Positions 23,926 through 30,439 of a stretch of DNA of 34,980 nucleotides are shown piece by piece. Position 1 is the first letter of the stretch. Every line of letters begins with the position of its first letter. Source of the DNA: Actinomycetota bacterium (GTDB lineage Bacteria > Actinomycetota > Geothermincolia > Geothermincolales > RBG-13-55-18); contig QZKE01000008.1 of NCBI GenBank assembly GCA_003598015.1, positions 1-34,980 on the forward strand. The letters run 5' to 3'. Below the pieces are notes generated by a model. It was not told the DNA's origin, made no database searches, and saw only the letters and a list, made by a program, of their open reading frames with translations. A program made the translations under genes and the position numbers.

Positions 23926-25113
23926 CTACGAATAGTAGCCGTATTTCACGACCGACTCCATCATCGTTTTTACGTTCTCCGGCCTGGCGTTGGGGGCCAG
24001 CTCGCAGCCGGAGCCGAGAATGAAGCCGCCGCCCTTGCCCATCTCCTCGATAAGGCGGTGGCAGTACTCGTCCACCTCGGAGGGAGAACCCAGGGCGAGC
24101 AGGTCGGCGGGGACGTCCCCGTAGATGCACATACGGTCTCCGATGATCTCCTTGGCCTTGAAGATGTCGCTGGCCCCGTCGAACTGCGCCACGCAACATC
24201 CCGCCGGCAGCTCCCGCAGCGCTGCGAGATTCAGATCCCAGTTGCCGTCGCAGTGCAGGACGCTGTTTACCCCCTCCGCCTTGAGCCTTTCCACCAGCGA
24301 CTTGAGGGAGGGCAGGGCGACCTTTTCGAACGTGTCGGGAGATATGAAATCGTTGGAGGTACGATGCAAGGCGATCACTACGCGCCCTACGCCAAAGAAC
24401 CGATCCAGGTTCTTGAGTATAAACGCGTAGCTGTCCGTCATCTCCTCCGCGGCCCGGGCGATGGTCTCGGGATACTTCCTCAAGTCCCGCGAGAAGTTCA
24501 AGATGCCCCGGGCCATGGAGAAGCTGTCGAAAGCCGCCTCCAGGCCAAAGCCGTACAGTTGCGTAACGCCCCTATCGTGCCAATCATGGTATTCGCTCCT
24601 CCATCGCCAGAGATTGTCCGCGATGCGGGGCAGCATGTAAACGTAGCTCCTCCAGCCCTCCCCGATATGGCTCCATATCCTCGGGATCCATCTCAAGAAC
24701 AGGCGTATGTAGGACACGCTTGGTGTCCGCTCGCAGGCCCGCGTGATCCACTCGTAGTCCTCGGGCACCATGATCTCCTCTTCCAGGAACTGGCGGATGG
24801 CATCGGGCGGAAGCCCGAGGCCGGGCTCCAGCATTTTCATGGGAAAGATAAACGTCCCGATCTCCGCGTGGTAGAAGTTCAAGGGATACAGAGCGTCCCA
24901 GGGGCCCAATTCGTTGAAGCATTTATCTATGGCCCGGCTATAGTTCGCGGGATCGCGCAGGTCCGCGTTGACCATCCCCGCGTAATAGGCGGCGAAATAA
25001 TAGATCAACGGAGACACCGGGACGCGGTCCGGCACCTGGAGGTTGATGGCCGCCTGCATTCTCTCCTCCGAGGTCATGGTGTCCTTGGGATGAAGCAGCT
25101 TGGTGATTCTCAT
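23926..25113 (-). CDS. UroD/MtaA-family corrinoid methyltransferase (copy 3, operon-proximal)
   Basis: A 395-aa member of the UroD/MtaA family, nearest to the corrinoid protein genes and therefore the likeliest direct partner. The metal site is H287-C288-D289-G290 (VLHCDGNWD), with distal C370 in GSGCELAPN. PDRVPVSPL and LHRTSNDFISP are shared with the paralogues. It starts ATG at 25113 with GAGGGG 7 bp upstream and lies 46 bp after the corrinoid gene. The C-terminus ends KYGYYS as in the others (KYGYYD). It may be a methyltransferase loading the corrinoid from a methylated substrate or one unloading it to a carrier; sequence does not decide. Confidence 0.88.
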   Translation of the reverse strand: MRITKLLHPKDTMTSEERMQAAINLQVPDRVPVSPLIYYFAAYYAGMVNADLRDPANYSRAIDKCFNELGPWDALYPLNFYHAEIGTFIFPMKMLEPGLGLPPDAIRQFLEEEIMVPEDYEWITRACERTPSVSYIRLFLRWIPRIWSHIGEGWRSYVYMLPRIADNLWRWRSEYHDWHDRGVTQLYGFGLEAAFDSFSMARGILNFSRDLRKYPETIARAAEEMTDSYAFILKNLDRFFGVGRVVIALHRTSNDFISPDTFEKVALPSLKSLVERLKAEGVNSVLHCDGNWDLNLAALRELPAGCCVAQFDGASDIFKAKEIIGDRMCIYGDVPADLLALGSPSEVDEYCHRLIEEMGKGGGFILGSGCELAPNARPENVKTMMESVVKYGYYS

Positions 25114-25159
25114 TATCGAGCCCCTCCTCAGGCGATCGGAATCGTCCTGTACGCTTCTT

Positions 25160-25783
25160 CTATGCCAGATACCTGTTGGCCAACCTCACCGCTTCCGCGG
25201 GGTCCTTGCCGAAGGCGTCCGCGCCGCAGTACTCGAGCACCTTCTCGTTGACCGGGCCTCCCCCGATGATGACCTTGGCCTTGTCGCGCAGGCCCGCCTC
25301 GGCCAGGGCGTCAACCGTGTCCTTCATGGCGTCGAAGGCCAGGGTGAGCAGGCCGGACATGGCCACCAGTCCGGCCTGGGTGCTCGATGCCTTCTCCACG
25401 AACACCTGGGGAGGCACGTCCACTCCCAGGTCGTGCACGTCGTAGCCGTTGCACTTGAGCATGGTGGCCACGATGTTCTTGCCGATATCGTGGATATCGC
25501 CGTGCACGGTGCCGATGACCACCGCCCCCTTGGTCGTGGTGTTCCCGCTCTGGAGGTGGGGCTCGATGAGGGCGATGGATTCCTTGAATATCTCCGCCGA
25601 GAGGATGAGGTCGGGCAGGAAATACTCCCTCGCCTCGTATTTGTCCCCCACCACCGCCATCCCCTCGCGCAGGGCTTCGACCAGGGAGAGGGGATCGGCG
25701 CCATCGCCGAGCGCCTTGCGCACTTCCTCCAGGGTCATGTCCTCCTCTACCGCCGCGATCAAAGCTGCGATCTTCTCACTCAT
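25160..25783 (-). CDS. Methyltransferase corrinoid protein (MtaC/MtbC-like), second of pair
   Basis: A 207-aa methyl-carrier protein. The N-terminal helical cap (about 1-80) contains DPLSLVEALREGMAVVGDKYEAREYFLPDLILSAE, typical of methyltransferase cognate corrinoid proteins. The C-terminal B12-binding domain has the base-off/His-on motif D96-x-H98-x-x-G101 (GDIHDIGKN), followed by GYDVHDLGVDVP and IIGGGPV. It shuttles a methyl group on cobalt between the methyltransferases encoded next to it. I chose the ATG at 25783 (AAGGAG 8 bp upstream); the stop of the preceding corrinoid gene is 5 bp away. Confidence 0.93.
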   Translation of the reverse strand: MSEKIAALIAAVEEDMTLEEVRKALGDGADPLSLVEALREGMAVVGDKYEAREYFLPDLILSAEIFKESIALIEPHLQSGNTTTKGAVVIGTVHGDIHDIGKNIVATMLKCNGYDVHDLGVDVPPQVFVEKASSTQAGLVAMSGLLTLAFDAMKDTVDALAEAGLRDKAKVIIGGGPVNEKVLEYCGADAFGKDPAEAVRLANRYLA

Positions 25784-25788
25784 CCCGA

Positions 25789-26424
25789 TCACTCCTTCCC
25801 GATGAAAGCCTTGGTGAACTTGACTGCATCCGCGGCGTCCCGGCTCCAGGCGTCCGCCCCCGCGTATTCACATACCCTTTGCGAGACTGCGCCTCCACCC
25901 AACATGATCTTCACGCTTTCGCGCAGGCCTTCGTGCTGGAAGCCAAGCACGGTCTCGCGCAGGGATTCGTAGGCCACGGTTATCAAGGTGCTTATACCTA
26001 CAACTGTCGCGCCGCTTTCCGCGGCTGCTTCCACGAAGCCCGCCGGCCTGACGTTTACTCCCAAGTCGATGACCTCGTAACCGGAGTAGCGCAGGAGCTG
26101 GCTCACCAGCCCCTTGCCGATATCGTGCACGTCGCCCAGGGGCGCGCCGAGTATCACTTTGCCCAGTTTCTCCTCCTCCACCGCCTGGAAACATCCCGAG
26201 CGGTCCAGGAGGCCGAGGACGTTCTCGAAGATATCGTCGGAGATGATGAGGCCGGAAAGGAAGTATTCCCGCGTCTCGTAGCGCTTGCCGACGATCTCGA
26301 AGCCCTCACGGCACAGCTCGACAATATGCAGCGGCTCGGTCCCCGCGGAGAGCATGGCCTCCACGCTGGAGAGCACGCCCTCCTCGTCGAGGTCTCCCAT
26401 GGCCCGCACGAGTTTTTCGTCCAT
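25789..26424 (-). CDS. Methyltransferase corrinoid protein (MtaC/MtbC-like), first of pair
   Basis: A 211-aa corrinoid protein, homologous to the next gene but diverged. It has the cap domain (EPLHIVELCREGFEIVGKRYETREYFLSGLIISD) and cobalamin domain with D98-x-H100-x-x-G103 (GDVHDIGKG) and GYEVIDLGVNVRP. Two different corrinoid proteins beside three methyltransferases suggest at least two methyl-transfer routes or a relay. I prefer the ATG at 26424, preceded by AAGG, over the GTG at 26430. It is first in the structural operon, 17 bp after the GntR regulator. Confidence 0.92.
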   Translation of the reverse strand: MDEKLVRAMGDLDEEGVLSSVEAMLSAGTEPLHIVELCREGFEIVGKRYETREYFLSGLIISDDIFENVLGLLDRSGCFQAVEEEKLGKVILGAPLGDVHDIGKGLVSQLLRYSGYEVIDLGVNVRPAGFVEAAAESGATVVGISTLITVAYESLRETVLGFQHEGLRESVKIMLGGGAVSQRVCEYAGADAWSRDAADAVKFTKAFIGKE

Positions 26425-26441
26425 ATCCACCTTGCATCACC

Positions 26442-27185
26442 TCATAGCAGCCGGCTCGATGACTCGAAGCTGAACCTGTCCCCCCTGTATATCAACCATC
26501 CCCAGATAACCCTGCGGTCGTTGGCCGCGAAGATGAGCTGCTCCATGCAGAAAGCGGGATCGCCCTTCACACCCTCCAGGAGCTTCGCTTCGCGCGAGGA
26601 GAGAGCGGTGACGGACAGCTTGAGATCGGCCCGGACCGGCATCAACTCCGGGTTGCCCGCGAAAAGGTCTTGCGTCGAGCCGTGACCCAGCTCGGATTCC
26701 AGCAGCGGCTGCGAGCGGTCGAGCATCACGTACTTACGGTCGAGTACCAGGGGTTCGCCGCCACCCTCCAGGACCCGCTCCAGGTAGATGACCTTCTCAC
26801 CCTTCTTCATCTCCAGCTTGGACGACGGGACCTTCCCCGCCGGGACCACTTTCACCCCCAGGAGCTTGACGTCGGCGGAAAGACCCTGCATCCTCATCTC
26901 GTCGTGAAGGTCGGGGATGAGAAAGAGGCCTCCCTCGACGCGGGGTTTGCTGACGAAGGTCCCCTTCCCCTTCTCCCTGCGCACCACGCCCTTTTCGGCC
27001 AGCAGGCTTATGGCCTTGCGCGCGGTCATGCGGCTGAGCCCGTACTCATCGCTCAATTCGTTCTCGCTGGGTACGCGGTCGCCGGGGCGCATGCCGCCGT
27101 TCATTATCTCCCGGTGCAGGATCTGCGCCAGCTGGAAATAAGCGGGGACAAACGAGTCCGCGTCTATCTCGATCTGCTTCGCCAA
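26442..27185 (-). CDS. GntR/HutC-family regulator with UTRA domain
   Basis: A 247-aa regulator. The N-terminal winged helix (about 12-80) has the GntR signature GDRVPSENELSDEYGLSRMTARKAISLLAEKGVV and ends KGKGTFVSKP. The UTRA ligand domain (about 90-240) includes YLERVLEGGGEPLVLDRKYVMLD. It heads the corrinoid operon and probably senses the methylated substrate or a derivative. I chose the TTG at 27185, preceded by AGGAGG at 4 nt, because the open frame farther upstream runs through the operator. The palindrome at 27215-27244 is its obvious target. Confidence 0.92.
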   Translation of the reverse strand: MAKQIEIDADSFVPAYFQLAQILHREIMNGGMRPGDRVPSENELSDEYGLSRMTARKAISLLAEKGVVRREKGKGTFVSKPRVEGGLFLIPDLHDEMRMQGLSADVKLLGVKVVPAGKVPSSKLEMKKGEKVIYLERVLEGGGEPLVLDRKYVMLDRSQPLLESELGHGSTQDLFAGNPELMPVRADLKLSVTALSSREAKLLEGVKGDPAFCMEQLIFAANDRRVIWGWLIYRGDRFSFESSSRLL

Positions 27186-27214
27186 GTATCCTCCTGCGTT
27201 GTCTGGTTTGCCAT

Positions 27215-27244
27215 CATACTTGTATATACAAGAATACAAGTATG
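27215..27244. promoter_or_regulatory. GntR operator in the divergent promoter region
   Basis: An 11-bp perfect inverted repeat (CATACTTGTAT at 27215-27225 and ATACAAGTATG at 27234-27244) overlaps a second perfect 14-bp palindrome, CTTGTATATACAAG (27219-27232). Thus three half-sites interlock. TTGTATATACAA-type palindromes are typical of HutC-class GntR proteins. The site lies 30 bp before the gntR start and overlaps or abuts a plus-strand TATACT at 27246-27251, so one regulator could control both the methyltransferase operon and the cobW-like pair. Confidence 0.85.
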
Positions 27245-27386
27245 ATATACTGCGAGGGGCAGGCGGTCAATACCGTATATGGCTGGCCCCGCGCCGGATA
27301 TCTACGGCGGTTCTGCGCGAGGATAGCGATGCCGGGCGCCGGCCCGTGGTCTATACTTGGCTCAAGCGCTACGAAGGAGGACAAGC

Positions 27387-27998
27387 ATGAAGCTGATCAT
27401 CATATCCGGGTTTCTCGGGTCCGGCAAGACCACCCTCCTGCTGGGCCTGGTGCGCAGGCTTACGTCCGGCAACGGCTGCGACTTCGTCATCCTGGAGAAC
27501 GAGGTGGGAGAGATAGGCATTGACGGCGTCTTCCTGGAAAAACAGGGCCTGCAGGTGAAGGAGCTCTACTCCGGGTGCGTCTGTTGCCAGCTGGCCGGAG
27601 ACCTCGTGGTCACCCTGCGGGAGATCAAGGATGTCCTGGACCCGGACGGCGTTATCCTCGAGGCATCGGGGTTGGCGAAGGTGGAGAGCATACTGGATAC
27701 CCTGGACAGATACTACGGAGAGCTGGAGGGGACCATGGTGATCTCCCTGGCCGACCTGGAGAGGTTCGAGCTGTACCAGGAGGAACCCATGCCCTTCGTC
27801 ATCAACCAGATCAGGTATGCCGACCTGGTGGTGTTGAACAAGACCGACAGCGGAGACGGCGAGCTGACCGCAACCATGGCCGCAAAGCTCGCGGAACTGA
27901 ATCCCGATGCCGAGGTGATCGGGGTCTCCGCCCTCGAGGGCAGCAACCTGGACCTGGTGGCCGAGAGGTTGGGTACATGGATGCGCACGACTTCGTGA
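27387..27998 (+). CDS. Short CobW/G3E-family GTPase
   Basis: A 203-aa P-loop GTPase of the CobW/COG0523 group. Walker A GFLGSGKTT (8-16), the metal-binding GCVCC motif (C64-x-C66-C67), the Asp/Glu region ILEASG and the guanine motif NKTD are all present. It ends soon after SALEGSNL and lacks the C-terminal CobW domain of typical 300-400-aa members. Members insert or chaperone metals or cobalamin; those beside methyltransferase clusters are suspected to help corrinoid loading or reactivation. It is divergent from the corrinoid operon across a shared operator. ATG at 27387, GAAGGAGG site 6 bp upstream. Its end overlaps the next gene by 22 bp. Confidence 0.9.
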   Translation: MKLIIISGFLGSGKTTLLLGLVRRLTSGNGCDFVILENEVGEIGIDGVFLEKQGLQVKELYSGCVCCQLAGDLVVTLREIKDVLDPDGVILEASGLAKVESILDTLDRYYGELEGTMVISLADLERFELYQEEPMPFVINQIRYADLVVLNKTDSGDGELTATMAAKLAELNPDAEVIGVSALEGSNLDLVAERLGTWMRTTS

Positions 27999-28339
27999 CC
28001 TTTTCGGCGCGCAGGAAGCTGGCGCCCCTCACCGCGGGTTCTCCCCGGGATCTCCTGCTGTCGTTCCTCACCGATTACGTGAAAGCTCTGGGCACTTCCG
28101 GCTGCAGTATAATCGGTCACATCAAGGGGATCGTCGAGGACGGGGAATCTCCGCCCCTCTTCTTCAGCGCCACCTCCCTCAGTGGAGAGCCGCAGCTCAA
28201 GGGCGGCCCCTTGGGGCAGGGGAGTGACCTCGCCTTGACTATCACCGTCATCGTATCGGGCGTGGACACCGAGCAGCTGTCCCGCCTCCTCGACGACTGC
28301 CTGGCGGGATATTTCCTCTGCACCTTGCATGGTGGATGA
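27977..28339 (+). CDS. 120-aa protein coupled to the CobW-like GTPase
   Basis: A 120-aa protein of unknown family. It overlaps the last 22 bp of the CobW-like gene in another frame, which argues for tight co-expression. It opens MDAHDFVTFSARRKLAPL, has a helical segment (DLLLSFLTDYVKAL) and an alternating strand pattern (SIIGHIKGIVEDG, LFFSATSL, LALTITVIVSGVD), then a C-terminal helix. No catalytic motif or membrane segment is visible; two Cys (SGCS, DDCL, FLCT gives a third) are present. Since the GTPase lacks its usual second domain, this protein could replace it as a partner. ATG at 27977 with GAGAGG upstream. Confidence 0.75.
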   Translation: MDAHDFVTFSARRKLAPLTAGSPRDLLLSFLTDYVKALGTSGCSIIGHIKGIVEDGESPPLFFSATSLSGEPQLKGGPLGQGSDLALTITVIVSGVDTEQLSRLLDDCLAGYFLCTLHGG

Positions 28340-28367
28340 CACGGATCATGGGTTGAAGCATGTGCGA

Positions 28368-28376
28368 TGCTATAAT
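28368..28376 (+). promoter_or_regulatory. Extended -10 promoter upstream of the selenothioredoxin
   Basis: TGC-TATAAT is an extended -10 element at 28368-28376, about 160 bp upstream of the lipoprotein thioredoxin start. No good -35 box lies at 17 bp, as is common for extended -10 promoters. Confidence 0.5.
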
Positions 28377-28494
28377 CCGTCATAAACAACGAGTCTGAAA
28401 TCGGGTGATGCCAGGTTTGCGGATTTGCACTTCGAATGGTGCTGAAAGATCCCGGCTGGCTGGACGATAATAATTTAGGATGCGAATATCGATT

Positions 28495-28519
28495 CAGGCC
28501 TCGAGCGTGGCCTGACCCC
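28495..28519 (+). repeat. REP-like GC-rich repeat, copy A
   Basis: This 25-bp segment of CAGGCCTC...GGCCTGACCCC form matches 30243-30267 at 22 of 25 positions. Its palindromic GGCCTGACCCC core resembles REP-type dispersed repeats. Here it sits directly in the leader of the thioredoxin gene. Confidence 0.55.
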
Positions 28520-28532
28520 AGGGAAAGGGGTC
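28514..28532 (+). promoter_or_regulatory. Hairpin covering the ribosome site of the selenothioredoxin
   Basis: GACCCC (28514-28519) pairs perfectly with GGGGTC (28527-28532) around a 7-nt loop. The right arm includes the AAAGGGG ribosome site located 7 bp before the ATG at 28538, so folding would hide the site and reduce translation. It overlaps the REP-like repeat. Confidence 0.5.
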
Positions 28533-28537
28533 CGCTG

Positions 28538-28939
28538 ATGAGGAAAACATTGCTCGCCTTGAGCCTGCTGGTCGTTCTGGTTCTGGCCGGGCTCGTGCCG
28601 GGATGCAGCTGCAACAACGACAGCTCCGCCGTAACGGATGGGACCGGAGGCGGTGGAACGGCGGGCGTGGCGCAGGCACTGGTCTTCACCACCCCTACTT
28701 GAGGCGCGTGCCCGGCGGCCAAGGCCCTCGTGCAGAGCCTGGTGGAGGAGATGGGGGGCGCTATCGCCTACGTTGAGATAGATGCGAGCAAGGACACCGC
28801 CAAAGCCCGTCAATACCAGGTACAGGCTGTGCCCACCATCGTCGTCCTCGACTCTGGTGGAAAGATCGTCGATACTTTCGTGGGAACGCCCGGCGAAAAG
28901 GAGTTGCAGGCGGCCATGGACGAGGCCGTCGCCCGCTGA
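28538..28939 (+). CDS. Selenocysteine-containing lipoprotein thioredoxin (UGA at codon 55)
   Basis: A 133-aa thioredoxin-fold protein if the in-frame TGA at 28700-28702 is read as selenocysteine. Residues 4-22 are a signal sequence with lipobox VPGC, so Cys23 would be lipidated and the protein faces outward. After a Gly-rich linker comes VFTTPT-U55-G-A-C58-PAAKAL, where Sec replaces the first Cys of the C-x-x-C redox site. Downstream it has the normal thioredoxin core: YVEIDASKD, YQVQAVPTIVVLD with the cis-Pro, GGKIVDTFVG and a C-terminal helix. Reading frame and homology continue unbroken after the TGA, and no ribosome site precedes any internal start. It is convergent with a CXXC protein and a NapH-like Fe-S protein, probable redox partners. 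Confidence 0.82.
28704..28733 (+). promoter_or_regulatory. Candidate bacterial SECIS hairpin
   Basis: Immediately after the UGA, GCGCG (28704-28708) can pair with CGTGC (28729-28733) including one G-U pair. An inner GCC/GGC (28710-28712 with 28723-28725) closes a 10-nt G-rich loop. Bacterial SECIS elements lie just downstream of the UGA in this size range with a G in the apical loop. The fold is hand-drawn and unverified. Confidence 0.45.
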
Positions 28940-28994
28940 GAAGAAAAGGGTCTAGCCCGGAACCATTCAACCCGTACCGGCGATGACTAATCCT

Positions 28995-29016
28995 GGCATC
29001 ACAGCGCGGTGATGCC
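28995..29016. terminator. Convergent terminator
   Basis: A perfect 8-bp stem GGCATCAC/GTGATGCC with a 6-nt loop lies between the ends of the thioredoxin gene and the convergent Fe-S gene. No long T-run, but position and strength fit a shared terminator. Confidence 0.6.
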
Positions 29017-29036
29017 GGAAGCAGAAGTTTGACGGC

Positions 29037-29918
29037 TTAATCGCCCTCCGCACTTACCGCTTTTTTGCCCAACCTGAGCCCTTCCTTCGCAACAGCAAAG
29101 CCGGATGTTATGGCACCGTAGGTGCATGCTTTCTTGCATTGCAGGCAGCGGATGCAGTCGGGCGAGTTGGGATCGTCATGGATATTGATGTCGACGGGGC
29201 AGACCTCGCGGCATTTGCCGCAGACGGTGCACTTGGAATCGTCCACGGCCATGCGGTAGAGGCTGAAGCGGTTGCACAGGCCGAACATGGCGCCCAGCGG
29301 GCAGACGGAGCGGCAGAAGGGGCGCTTGGAGAAGACGAACCAGAGCAGGAAAGCGGCCAGAATGGCTATCTTGAACCAGAAGAACCAGCCCGATGGCGGA
29401 AGCGGCGCCTCCGGAGGCACCGCCTTGAGAAAGATCCCCCCCTCCAATGCCCCCGCGGGGCATAGACGGGAGAACCAGCTCACGGCGGTGATAAATGGGA
29501 TGGCGATGGCCACCACGACGAGGAATCCGTACCTCCCCCAGCGTATCCAGCCCGGCAGGCGCAGCTTAGGGGTGGGGATCGCATGCAGCAGCTCCTGCAG
29601 AAACCCGAAGGGGCACACCCAGCCGCACGGCATCCTCCCCACCACGGCGCCCACCAGCCCGATGGAGGCGAGCACGTAGATAAGGGAAGCGAATGCCTGG
29701 GAGAGGGACCCCTTCACCTTGGGCGACATGAGCACGAAGGAGTGTTGCAGGCTGCCGATGGGGCAGGCGAATATGGTGAGGGGGCATGCGTAGCAGTTCA
29801 GTCCGGGTACACATACCCCTTTCACTCCGCCCTGGTAGGTTACCCGCGAGGAGAAATAGACGAAATAAGGGTTTATGGCCAGGGCGCTGACAACCTGGGT
29901 CACCCTCCTGGCAAACAT
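29037..29918 (-). CDS. NapH/CcoG-like 4Fe-4S membrane protein
   Basis: A 293-aa integral membrane iron-sulfur protein. It has about four to five hydrophobic helices (about 75-100, 125-148, 185-205 clearest). The twin cytoplasmic-face cysteine motifs of the NapH/NosR group are CGWVCPFG and CRSVCPLGA, and there is an N-terminal CYACPL. The C-terminal ferredoxin domain has CTVCGKCREVCPVD and CIRCLQCKKACTYG. Such proteins carry electrons between quinol or ferredoxin and periplasmic redox enzymes. It follows a CD1871A-like CXXC mini-protein by 3 bp and converges on the selenothioredoxin gene, suggesting electron delivery to an external thiol system. Confidence 0.88.
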   Translation of the reverse strand: MFARRVTQVVSALAINPYFVYFSSRVTYQGGVKGVCVPGLNCYACPLTIFACPIGSLQHSFVLMSPKVKGSLSQAFASLIYVLASIGLVGAVVGRMPCGWVCPFGFLQELLHAIPTPKLRLPGWIRWGRYGFLVVVAIAIPFITAVSWFSRLCPAGALEGGIFLKAVPPEAPLPPSGWFFWFKIAILAAFLLWFVFSKRPFCRSVCPLGAMFGLCNRFSLYRMAVDDSKCTVCGKCREVCPVDINIHDDPNSPDCIRCLQCKKACTYGAITSGFAVAKEGLRLGKKAVSAEGD

Positions 29919-29921
29919 TGC

Positions 29922-30080
29922 CTAGATCAATCCTATACAGTCGAGGCAGATGATGATGGCGTTGGCGTAGACCGTCCTCGGGCCCTCCCAGATGAAGGAC
30001 AACGCGATGGCGAGGGCGAAAATGGCCAGCAGAAGGTAGGCTATACGTATCCTGCCGCGCAACCTGGACAGACCCTTCAT
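29922..30080 (-). CDS. Small membrane protein with CXXC, CD1871A-like
   Basis: A 52-aa gene. Residues about 13-31 form one transmembrane helix (AYLLLAIFALAIALSFI). The tail reads VYANAIIICLDCIGLI, very like the C-terminal ICLECIG signature of the CD1871A-family CXXC proteins found in anaerobic Firmicutes next to NapH-like Fe-S and thioredoxin genes. The CLDC pair near the C-terminus may exchange disulfides or bind a metal. GGAGAGAG lies right before the ATG at 30080, and the stop is 3 bp from the next start, so it is co-translated with the Fe-S protein. Confidence 0.8.
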   Translation of the reverse strand: MKGLSRLRGRIRIAYLLLAIFALAIALSFIWEGPRTVYANAIIICLDCIGLI

Positions 30081-30439
30081 CTCTCTCCTTCACCCCCGTC
30101 ATCGCCCACGCCTTGCGGGCATAATCCGACCCGTCTCAGATGCTCGACCGTCTTCGCTATCTTGTTTCTAGTCGGCGCGGGAATATCCCTTCAGGTTCTT
30201 CGGCGAGAAGTGTGGGTGGATCGATAATTGGACTCGTCAAGCCAGGCCTCAAGCCGGGCCTGACCCCGAGGCCTGACGGGTCGACAGATACGATAAATGC
30301 TTTCCGCGCGCAGGACGATAACTATGGGCGGGACATGTTCTTACCTACAGGTACACCGTGAATACGTGGAGAGCATGGTGGCGATTCGGGCGGTCGCGCT
30401 ATCGACCCCGAGCGTAAACGGCGAAAGGGAGGCAGGCCC
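30081..30439. other. Intergenic region with a REP-like repeat
   Basis: About 360 bp between divergent genes. I see no gene with a plausible start site. It holds the REP-like copy B at 30243-30267, after which GGCCTGAC recurs. An AGGGAGG ribosome site for the SDR gene ends the segment. Promoters for either side could not be assigned with confidence. Confidence 0.4.
30243..30267 (+). repeat. REP-like GC-rich repeat, copy B
   Basis: Matches 28495-28519 at 22 of 25 positions. The GGCCTGAC unit is repeated directly (30258 and about 30272). The two copies bracket the thiol-redox cluster at 28.5-30.1 kb. Confidence 0.55.

Noticed and set aside
23890..25251. 453-codon open frame antisense to methyltransferase copy 3
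   Set aside because: Shadow of a strongly supported methyltransferase gene; the peptide shows no recognisable motif.
28538..28702. Stand-alone 54-aa lipoprotein ending at the TGA
   Set aside because: The thioredoxin fold continues in frame beyond the TGA and no ribosome site supports a separate downstream gene, so readthrough as selenocysteine explains the locus better.
30140..30361. 73-codon open frame between the CXXC gene and the SDR gene
   Set aside because: No ribosome site, composed largely of REP-like repeat sequence and low-complexity residues.
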